From HGM13006 sp900757695 (GTDB taxonomy: Bacteria > Bacillota > Clostridia > Oscillospirales > Oscillospiraceae), in NCBI GenBank assembly GCA_959607825.1, contig CAUHNW010000009.1, positions 43,975 through 107,974 on the forward strand: 64,000 bases of DNA, written 5' to 3'. Made by a program: the position numbers and the translations under genes. This document shows, in pieces, positions 41,848 to 48,919 of the stretch (its first letter is position 1; every line of letters begins with the position of its first letter). Under the pieces are notes generated by a model that did no database searches, was not told the origin of the DNA, and saw nothing but the letters and a program-made list of their open reading frames with translations.

Positions 41848-43227
41848 ATGGCGCAGGAAGTTGTCCGATTTGAATCTCTGTTTTCCGCACCGTCAGAAAA
41901 GCCGCAGGCACCGTCGCCGATACGGCCCGGTCATGACGCACCGCCCCGGCCGGAGCCGGGAGCGCCTTCCGTAATGAAGGACAGCTATCAGGATCTTGAG
42001 CGCAAATACCGTCACCGCACGTATCAGGCACAGGAGCTGATGGTAGAAAAGCTGCTGCGGGGGCATCTGGTGCAGTCTGAAGCATTGGAACGGAAGCTGA
42101 ACATGTTTGAACTGCACTTTACGGAGAAGCAGTTTATGGTGGTGCTGGTTCGTCCGGCCGGAAATGAGAATTCCTTTGCAGACTATGCCAGCGATATCCG
42201 GGACGGCGGTCAGGTGGGTCTGATCGTATCTTCCATTTTCTCAGAGCTGCTGGGAGAACACTATGGCTGCTACCCGGCCAATCTGGATGACCGCTATGCA
42301 TTTCTTTTGAATTTTGCTGCGGAGGACGAAATGGAGATCTCCACAGAGGTGGCGGCCATCTGCCGGGATGCAGTAAAGTTTATTAAGGATAATTTCTGCC
42401 TTTCCCTGCGTGTGTGTGTCAGCGGAATGTGCGAGGGGCTCTATTCGCTCCATGATGCATTCCGGGAGACGGAGATTGTGTCCGGGGACTTGAATACGGT
42501 CTATGTGGACGATGTGTGCGTCCGGGCAGAGGGCGGAAAGATCACGGGCAACCGCCGGCCGGAGCCGTCCATTGAAAAGCAGTATCTCAATGCGCTGGTG
42601 ACACAGGACTTCCAGACGGCGCTGGAGCTGACGCTGGATCGGGTGCATGCCCTGTATATGGGGGACGGAAAGCCGGATCTCGACCGGGTGAAAATGTTCC
42701 TGAATATGCGTCTCCACACCACGGCCAATGTATTGGCTACGCCCATGAACGGGCTGGGCGAGGATGGCCGGAAGTTGGGCGATGATGTGATACATCTGGA
42801 TCAGTGCGACACCATGGAACAGGTGGAAAAATCCTTGAATCGGATCTTTGGGAAGCTGGACAGTCATTTCAACGTGGCACCTACAGATTATACGGGCACC
42901 ACCGGTAAGGTGATCCACCTGATCAGCAAGAAATATATGGAGCCTGATCTTTCGGTGGAGATGATCTGTGACTGCCTTGGAAAGTCCCGGAGCTATCTCA
43001 GCCGCATGTTTAAGGAGAATACCGGCATGAACCTGCTGGACTATCTGCACACGACCCGACTGACGGAAGCGAAAAAGCTGCTCAATGAGACGGATCTTGG
43101 CATTTCGGAGATCGCAGCAAAGGTGGGCTACTATTCCGGATGGACACTGGCACGGGTGTTCAAGCGCTATGAGGGAATCACACCCACAGCCTATCGCAAG
43201 GCATTCTGCAATAACCACGAGGATTAA
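41848..43227 (+). CDS. AraC family transcriptional regulator
   Basis: The C-terminal about 100 residues of this 459-residue protein are a double helix-turn-helix AraC domain (DLSVEMICDCLGKSRSYLSRMFKENTG, then ISEIAAKVGYYSGWTLARVFKRYEG). Residues 20-45 are Pro-rich, and the middle (85-250) resembles the sensor-like regions of large clostridial AraC/response-regulator proteins, without a receiver domain or recognised ligand pocket. AGGAGGG precedes the ATG. It lies directly upstream of two acyltransferase genes and may control them. Confidence 0.88.
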   Translation: MAQEVVRFESLFSAPSEKPQAPSPIRPGHDAPPRPEPGAPSVMKDSYQDLERKYRHRTYQAQELMVEKLLRGHLVQSEALERKLNMFELHFTEKQFMVVLVRPAGNENSFADYASDIRDGGQVGLIVSSIFSELLGEHYGCYPANLDDRYAFLLNFAAEDEMEISTEVAAICRDAVKFIKDNFCLSLRVCVSGMCEGLYSLHDAFRETEIVSGDLNTVYVDDVCVRAEGGKITGNRRPEPSIEKQYLNALVTQDFQTALELTLDRVHALYMGDGKPDLDRVKMFLNMRLHTTANVLATPMNGLGEDGRKLGDDVIHLDQCDTMEQVEKSLNRIFGKLDSHFNVAPTDYTGTTGKVIHLISKKYMEPDLSVEMICDCLGKSRSYLSRMFKENTGMNLLDYLHTTRLTEAKKLLNETDLGISEIAAKVGYYSGWTLARVFKRYEGITPTAYRKAFCNNHED

Positions 43228-43259
43228 AACGGAGCCTTCACAAAACGCACACATTCCCG

Positions 43260-43316
43260 TTGCAAAAACTTCATAATTCTGCTATAATCACCTCTGGAGA
43301 AATTTCCAGAGGTGAT
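43260..43316 (+). promoter_or_regulatory. Composite terminator / promoter / Shine-Dalgarno element
   Basis: TTGCAA (43260-43265), a 17-base spacer and TATAAT (43283-43288) form a promoter. An inverted repeat ATCACCTCTGGA (43287-43298) / TCCAGAGGTGAT (43305-43316), followed by TTTT, forms an intrinsic terminator for the AraC gene. Its 5' arm starts in the -10 box and its 3' arm contains AGAGGTGA, the next gene's ribosome binding site. Confidence 0.75.
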
Positions 43317-43320
43317 TTTT

Positions 43321-44334
43321 ATGGATGGGTATCAGCGGATCAGCCGCTACAAATCCCAGCTTATGGGTATGGCGGTGATGGTGGTGGTCTACGGCCACCT
43401 GCTTTACTACCACAGCTGGCTGAAAAATTATGAGGATCTGAACTTTACGATTTGGTATACCTTGGGTTCTGTGGAGATGTTTATGTTTATCTCCGGATTT
43501 GGGATCTACCATTCTCTGAAAAAGAACCGGGATTCTTACACGTTCTACCAGCGGCGGCTTGCGCGGCTGCTCCCGTCCTTCCTTCCGGTGATGTTGGCGT
43601 GGTGTGCGGCGGGAATGCTGATGCGGGACATGACCGTAGGACAGGCGCTGGGCAATCTGACCGGACTGGGCTGGTGGTTCCAGCAAAAACAGCAGTTTAA
43701 CTGGTATGTGCCGGCGATTTTGGTGCTGTATCTGCTGTCCCCACTGTTTTTTGACTGTATCGAGCGGATGGGAAAGAAAAGCGTATTGGTATTTCCGGCG
43801 CTGTTTATTGTGATCATGGCGGGTTGGGGCTCTAATCTTTTGATGGCTGTGACCCGGTTTCCAACCTATTTTCTGGGCATGTACTTTGGCGCCCGGTTCT
43901 ATGAGGGCAGAACGGTGACCCGGAAGCAGGTGTGGGTCTGGACGGTGGTGGCACTGATCGCCATGGCGCTGGTGCCCTATTTCTTCCTGATTGCAAGACA
44001 GTACCTGTGGTTCTATGGCATGTACTGGATCCTGTTCTTCTTCTCCACACCGGCCACTGCCTTTGGTCTTACCAAGATCATGGAGTGGCAGGAGGGAAAT
44101 GCGCTGGGAAGAGGACTGAACCGCATGTGGGGCTTCTTGGGCAGTCGTTCCTTTGAGATTTACCTGTGCCATCTGGCCTTCTATGAGCTCTGCCTTGCCT
44201 TGAAGGTTCAGGGGTGGCCCAAGTGGATCCTGATCGCTGCGATCGGTACCGGTATCGGCATCGTCTACCATCAGGTCGTCTACTGGGCAACTGCCAAGTG
44301 GAAGGCACACAAGCGGGAAAAATCTGCTGCTTAA
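43321..44334 (+). CDS. Membrane acyltransferase (acyltransferase_3 family), first paralogue
   Basis: A 337-residue membrane protein with about ten helices, similar to O-acyltransferases that acetylate surface sugars. The N-terminal VVVYGHLLYYHSW contains the family's conserved His. GSVEMFMFISGFGIYHSLKKN, RRLARLLPSFLP and SFEIYLCHLAF follow. The ATG at 43321 is used, with AGAGGTGA in front; a frame start three codons earlier is within the hairpin. The next gene is a close paralogue, so this looks like a tandem duplication. Confidence 0.85.
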   Translation: MDGYQRISRYKSQLMGMAVMVVVYGHLLYYHSWLKNYEDLNFTIWYTLGSVEMFMFISGFGIYHSLKKNRDSYTFYQRRLARLLPSFLPVMLAWCAAGMLMRDMTVGQALGNLTGLGWWFQQKQQFNWYVPAILVLYLLSPLFFDCIERMGKKSVLVFPALFIVIMAGWGSNLLMAVTRFPTYFLGMYFGARFYEGRTVTRKQVWVWTVVALIAMALVPYFFLIARQYLWFYGMYWILFFFSTPATAFGLTKIMEWQEGNALGRGLNRMWGFLGSRSFEIYLCHLAFYELCLALKVQGWPKWILIAAIGTGIGIVYHQVVYWATAKWKAHKREKSAA

Positions 44335-44342
44335 CGGAAAGG

Positions 44343-44377
44343 GAAGAGTCTGAAACATTCAGGCTCTTCTTTTTTTG
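44343..44377 (+). terminator. Terminator after the first acyltransferase
   Basis: GAAGAGTCTGAA / TTCAGGCTCTTC (one G-T pair) with a 3-base loop and a run of T. Confidence 0.88.
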
Positions 44378-44416
44378 CTTTGCGAGGAAAAAGCAATATG
44401 AATTTCCCGGCGAATC

Positions 44417-44425
44417 TGGTATAAT
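44417..44425 (+). promoter_or_regulatory. Extended -10 promoter of the second acyltransferase
   Basis: TGG-TATAAT with no good -35, 27 bases before the start codon. Confidence 0.5.
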
Positions 44426-44452
44426 GACGGGGAATGTAAGGAGGTTGAACCG

Positions 44453-45442
44453 ATGAATGCATATCAGCGCATCAGCCGCTATAAGTCGGCACTTATGGGC
44501 ATTGCCATTCTGATCGTGGTCTATGGCCACTTTTTCTATTATCACAGCGGCCTCAAGGACTATACCCAGCTGAATATCACCATGTGGTACACGGTGGGCT
44601 CTGTGGATATCTTTGTATTCCTGTCCGGGTTTGGAATCTACCACTCCCTCAGTAAAAACGATGATCCGCTGCGCTTTTTTCAGCGGAGAATGAGTCGGCT
44701 GCTGCCGTCCTATCTTCCCTTTATCCTGATCTACTGCGCCTTCAGTCTGGCGGTGGGCTGGATGAACCGGTTTCAGGCGCTGGGCAACCTGACCACCTTT
44801 GGCTGGTGGGCCCAGCAGGGCGGACAGTTCAACTGGTACATTCCAACGATCATTGGAATGTACCTGATTTCGCCGCTGTTTTACCATGTGATCGTCACCT
44901 ATGAAAAGAAATCACTGTGGGTGATCCCTCTGTTGTTTTTGATGGAAGCCGGTGCCATTGGCAGCAGCCTGATGATCGGTGTCAGCCGTTTTCCGGTATA
45001 TTTTCTTGGAATGTATCTGGGGCGGGAGGCTGCACTGGGGCATACGCCCTCCCGGAGGCACCTGACGGTCTCCGGCCTCCTGATGGTGGCGAGCATGGCG
45101 GGGCTCTTTTATCTGGTGAAATGCCACCCCAATTCTCTCAGCCGCTATGGCTTCTGGTGGCATCCGTTTTTGCTGAGCACCCCGGGCTGCCTGTATTTCA
45201 CCACATGGTGTCTGGAAAAGCATGAAAAGCGGGCGGTCACCTGCTGGATCAATCGGGGCCTGAGCTTTCTGGGCGGCAAGAGCTTTGAAATCTATCTGTG
45301 GCACCTGATGGTGTACTCCGTGGCGCTGTATCTGGGCCTTCAGGGCTGGGGCATGTGGATCGTTATGGCGCTGCTGGGGATTTTGGCTGGGTGCCTGTAC
45401 AGCAAGCTGGTAAATCAAGTAATTGGATGGAGAAAAAAGTGA
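44453..45442 (+). CDS. Membrane acyltransferase (acyltransferase_3 family), second paralogue
   Basis: A 329-residue protein strongly similar to its neighbour: YQRISRYKS, VVYGHFFYYHSG, GFGIYHSLSKN, RRMSRLLPSYLP and SFEIYLWHLMVY correspond one by one. About ten membrane helices. AAGGAGGTTG precedes the ATG. Its stop overlaps the GTG start of the EamA gene, so the two are coupled. Confidence 0.85.
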   Translation: MNAYQRISRYKSALMGIAILIVVYGHFFYYHSGLKDYTQLNITMWYTVGSVDIFVFLSGFGIYHSLSKNDDPLRFFQRRMSRLLPSYLPFILIYCAFSLAVGWMNRFQALGNLTTFGWWAQQGGQFNWYIPTIIGMYLISPLFYHVIVTYEKKSLWVIPLLFLMEAGAIGSSLMIGVSRFPVYFLGMYLGREAALGHTPSRRHLTVSGLLMVASMAGLFYLVKCHPNSLSRYGFWWHPFLLSTPGCLYFTTWCLEKHEKRAVTCWINRGLSFLGGKSFEIYLWHLMVYSVALYLGLQGWGMWIVMALLGILAGCLYSKLVNQVIGWRKK

Positions 45443-46338
45443 AAGAACTTCGAGCAAATCTGCTGCTCCTGCTGACGGCTATGATCTGGGGTGCGGCCTT
45501 CGTGGCGCAGAGCGTCAGTATGGACTATATTGGGCCGTTTACCTTTCTGTTTGCCCGTTCCGTACTGGGCGGCGTTGTACTGCTGCCGGTAATTGCGGTG
45601 ATGAACTGGGGCCAAAAGCAGCAGGCAGCGCAGGAGAAAAAGAAACATACACTGCTACTGGGCGGCGTTTGCTGCGGTGCGGTACTGTTTGTGGCCAGCA
45701 GCCTTCAGCAGATCGGAATCCAGTACACCACGGCGGGAAAAGCCGGGTTTATCACGGCCATGTATATGGTGCTGGTTCCCATTTGCGGCCTGTTCTTTGG
45801 AAGGCGTCCCGGAAAAAAGGTCTGGGGGGCTGTTCTCGTGGCACTGGCGGGAATGTACCTTCTGTGCCTGTATCCCAGCGGCTTTGAGAACCTCAGCCGT
45901 GGAGACCTGATCGAGATGCTATGCGCTCTGGGCTTTACCGGGCATATTCTGGCGATCGACCATTTTTCCGGCCGGGTAGACGGTGTGAAAATGAGCTGTA
46001 TCCAGTTCCTTGTCTGTGGAGCTCTTGCGGGAATTTGTATGCTGGCATTTGAAACGCCCAGCTGGGAGAGCATCAAGGCGGCAGCGCTGCCCATCTGCTA
46101 TGCCGGTATTCTGTCCAGCGGCGTGGGATATACCCTCCAGATTGTTGCCCAGAAGGATACCCAGCCTACGGTGGCGTCTTTGCTGATGAGCCTTGAATCA
46201 GTCTTCAGTCTGATCTTTGGCTGGATGATCCTCAAGGAGGCCATGAGCGGCGTTGAGCTGCTGGGGTGCCTTATTATGTTTGCGGCGATCATCTGGGTCC
46301 AGCTGCCCGGGAAAAAGAAATCTGTCACGGAACAATAG
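45439..46338 (+). CDS. DMT superfamily (EamA) transporter
   Basis: A 299-residue ten-helix transporter with two EamA repeats (LLTAMIWGAAFVAQSVSMDYIGPF, then LPICYAGILSSGVGYTLQIVAQK and LLMSLESVFSLIFGWMILKE). The GTG at 45439 forms a GTGA overlap with the acyltransferase stop and has GGAG six bases upstream; the in-frame ATG four codons earlier has no site. The substrate is unknown. Coupling to the acyltransferase may be functional or incidental. Confidence 0.88.
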   Translation: MKELRANLLLLLTAMIWGAAFVAQSVSMDYIGPFTFLFARSVLGGVVLLPVIAVMNWGQKQQAAQEKKKHTLLLGGVCCGAVLFVASSLQQIGIQYTTAGKAGFITAMYMVLVPICGLFFGRRPGKKVWGAVLVALAGMYLLCLYPSGFENLSRGDLIEMLCALGFTGHILAIDHFSGRVDGVKMSCIQFLVCGALAGICMLAFETPSWESIKAAALPICYAGILSSGVGYTLQIVAQKDTQPTVASLLMSLESVFSLIFGWMILKEAMSGVELLGCLIMFAAIIWVQLPGKKKSVTEQ

Positions 46339-46347
46339 GGAATAAGC

Positions 46348-46385
46348 AGTACAGCCACCGGCGCAAGCCGGTGGCTGTACTTTTA
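46348..46385. terminator. Terminator between convergent EamA and thioesterase genes
   Basis: AGTACAGCCACCGGC / GCCGGTGGCTGTACT arms with a GCAA tetraloop-like turn, then TTTT. The thioesterase stop codon lies at the right edge. Confidence 0.9.
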
Positions 46386-46790
46386 ATGCTGGGGCTCAGC
46401 AGGGCCCCGGTCAAAGCAGGAAAATGTGCCGGTGGCCAGCAGCTTTTCCCCGGCGGTCAGCGTCACATGAAATACCTGTACGGTTTTTCCGGTGTGAACA
46501 GGCTCGGCGGTGGCGGTGATGACACCGGAGGTGACGTTGGAGAGATAGTGGAAGTCTCCGCTGAGGGTCACGGGGCGGTTGCCAATGGCCCGGGCGTAGG
46601 CGGATACTACGCAGTCTGCCATGGTGTAGAGCAGGCCGCCATGGACGGTATCTCCGGTGTTTTTGCAGTAGTGCTCCACAGAAAGCTGGGCTTGGCAGCG
46701 CTGAGGCTCCAGCGTTGTAATGCGGATGCCGCAGTGGCGCATAAACTGATTTGTCTCGTTGGTAAAATCCATCTGCTGGGAAAATATCAT
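46383..46790 (-). CDS. PaaI-type hotdog-fold thioesterase
   Basis: A 135-residue hotdog thioesterase with GDTVHGGLLYTMADCVVS (active-site HGG), LSGDFHYLSN and FSCFDRG. It is distinct from the thioesterase at 39.2-39.6 kb but of the same family. AGGAGG lies about seven bases before the ATG. A TATAAT (46826-46831 on the minus strand) may be its -10. Confidence 0.85.
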   Translation of the reverse strand: MIFSQQMDFTNETNQFMRHCGIRITTLEPQRCQAQLSVEHYCKNTGDTVHGGLLYTMADCVVSAYARAIGNRPVTLSGDFHYLSNVTSGVITATAEPVHTGKTVQVFHVTLTAGEKLLATGTFSCFDRGPAEPQH

Positions 46791-46838
46791 ATCAAGTACC
46801 TCCTGATGAAATCTGTTCCATTGTCATTATAAAGGGCT

Positions 46839-46877
46839 TGTCAATTGCTTGACAGACGGAGACGGGGCCATTAAAAT
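46839..46877 (+). promoter_or_regulatory. Glycogen operon promoter with overlapping inverted repeat
   Basis: TTGACA (46849-46854), a 17-base spacer and TAAAAT (46872-46877) lie 124 bases before glgB. The perfect inverted repeat TGTCAA-TTGC-TTGACA (46839-46854) includes the -35 box and sits between this and the thioesterase's divergent -10. Confidence 0.7.
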
Positions 46878-47000
46878 AGAATTGGATATTTGGATACTTT
46901 GGAAGCTCTGGGGGGCGATGACGCCCATTGCACACAGGGATTCCCATGATCTGTTTTGCGGCAGCACAGGGGCCCGGCCCCGGAAAGATGAGGTTGCGGT

Positions 47001-48902
47001 ATGGACATCACTGACGCAAATGTAACGGAAGAAAAGCTGTATCTGTTTAATCAGGGGCAGTATTATCACAGCTATCGGATTTTTGGCGCCCACCCGGTGG
47101 AGGGGGGCGTGCGCTTTACCGTCTGGTGCCCGGAGGTGCAGTCGGTAGGCGTAGTGGGCAGCTTTAACAACTGGACGCCTCAATACCTGACCCAGCAGGG
47201 TACGACTGGCGTATACTGCGGCATTGTGCCTGAGGCAAAGGCGGGGGATTTGTACAAATACCGGATCACCACCTGGGAGGGAGAGACCTTTGATAAGGCG
47301 GATCCCTATGCGTTCTGGGCGGAGGTTCGCCCTGGAACGGCATCGAGGATTGCACAGCTGGACGGGTATACATGGCATGACGGAAGGTATCAGGCCATTC
47401 GGCGCAGCACCAAAACTGCCCGGCCCATGAATATTTATGAGGTGCATCTGGGTTCATGGAAGCAGCAGGAGCATCCCGAGGATCCGGACTACCCCTTCCT
47501 GACCTATCGGCAGCTGGCGGATGACCTGATTCCCTACGCAAAGGAAATGGGCTATACCCATCTGGAGCTGCTTCCGGTAATGGAGCACCCCTTTGACGGC
47601 TCCTGGGGCTATCAGGTGACGGGGTTCTTTGCGCCCACCAGCCGGTATGGGGCCCCGGAGGACTTTATGTACTTTGTGGATCAGGCCCATCAAAACGGGC
47701 TGGGTGTTATTCTCGACTGGGTTCCCGGGCACTTTTGCCGGGACGCCCATGGCTTGGGACGATTTAACGGGAAGATGCTCTATGAAGGGGCGGATCATCC
47801 GGAGTGGGGAACCTATAAATTTGATTTTTCCCGCAGTGAGGTGCGGGGCTTCCTGATCAGCTCGGCTTTGTATTGGCTGACCTGCTTCCATGCGGATGGA
47901 ATCCGGGTGGACGGCGTAACCAGCATGCTGTATCTGAATTTCGGACTGCCGGACTGGGCGGAGAAGACATATAATGCGCAGGGCGGAGAGGAAAACCCCC
48001 ATGCGGTAAGCTTTTTGCGGCAGCTGAATGATGCGGTGCATACCTATGCGCCCGGCGCCATTACCGTGGCGGAGGAGAGCTCCGCATGGCCCCATGTGAC
48101 CGGGAATACGGCGAGCGGCGGCCTGGGCTTTGACTACAAGTGGGATATGGGCTGGATGAACGATACGCTGGAATATTGCAAGACGGATTTTCCCTTCCGA
48201 TCCTACCATCATAATAAGCTGACGTTTTCCATGGCATACAATTTTTCGGAGCACTTTATTCTGCCCCTGAGCCACGACGAGGTGGTACACGGGAAGCTGA
48301 GCCTTATGGGGCGGATGCCCGGAGACTATTGGCGGCAGTTTGCGGGGCTCAGGCTGCTGGCGCTGTACCAGATCACCCATCCCGGCGGAAAGCTCAGCTT
48401 TATGTCTACCGAATACGGCCCGTTTATTGAATGGCGGGAATATGAGAGCCTTGAGTGGTTCCTTCTGGACTATCCGGCCCATCGACAGCATCAGCACTAT
48501 GTGCGGCAACTGAATCGTCTCTATCAGGAGACCCCGGCCCTGTGGCAGGATGACCACAGCTGGGAGGGCTTCCACTGGCTGGACGCTGATGACAGTGCCC
48601 AGAGCATTCTGTTGTTCCGCAGGACCGGGAAGGAAAAGACAAAGGCGGTTACCGTACTGCTGAACTTCCAGCCGGAGGTCTATTCGGATTTTCGCGTCGG
48701 CGTTCCCTATGCGGGCTATTACCGGCAGCTGCTCTCCTCTGACGAAACGGAGTTTGGCGGCAGCGGAAAGGGAAGCCCGGGCATTCTGAAGGCAGAACCT
48801 GTGCCGTGTCATGGGGAAAAATGGTCGGTTCGGGTGCAGGTGCCGCCCATTGGCGGGATTTTGCTGCAAAAGATACCCAGAAAGCGCACCAATTCAAAAT
48901 AA
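47001..48902 (+). CDS. glgB: 1,4-alpha-glucan (glycogen) branching enzyme
   Basis: A 633-residue GH13 branching enzyme that makes alpha-1,6 branches in glycogen. An N-terminal CBM48 (VRFTVWCPEVQSVGVVGSFNNW) precedes the barrel. The catalytic residues are Asp in GIRVDGVTSML (about 303), Glu in VAEESSAW (about 357) and the HD of LSHDEVVHG (about 425). NIYEVHLGSWK is typical of GlgB. TGAGGTTG precedes the ATG. It heads the glg operon: glgP starts 18 bases later. Confidence 0.96.
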   Translation: MDITDANVTEEKLYLFNQGQYYHSYRIFGAHPVEGGVRFTVWCPEVQSVGVVGSFNNWTPQYLTQQGTTGVYCGIVPEAKAGDLYKYRITTWEGETFDKADPYAFWAEVRPGTASRIAQLDGYTWHDGRYQAIRRSTKTARPMNIYEVHLGSWKQQEHPEDPDYPFLTYRQLADDLIPYAKEMGYTHLELLPVMEHPFDGSWGYQVTGFFAPTSRYGAPEDFMYFVDQAHQNGLGVILDWVPGHFCRDAHGLGRFNGKMLYEGADHPEWGTYKFDFSRSEVRGFLISSALYWLTCFHADGIRVDGVTSMLYLNFGLPDWAEKTYNAQGGEENPHAVSFLRQLNDAVHTYAPGAITVAEESSAWPHVTGNTASGGLGFDYKWDMGWMNDTLEYCKTDFPFRSYHHNKLTFSMAYNFSEHFILPLSHDEVVHGKLSLMGRMPGDYWRQFAGLRLLALYQITHPGGKLSFMSTEYGPFIEWREYESLEWFLLDYPAHRQHQHYVRQLNRLYQETPALWQDDHSWEGFHWLDADDSAQSILLFRRTGKEKTKAVTVLLNFQPEVYSDFRVGVPYAGYYRQLLSSDETEFGGSGKGSPGILKAEPVPCHGEKWSVRVQVPPIGGILLQKIPRKRTNSK

Positions 48903-48919
48903 CAGTTAGGAGCGATGAA

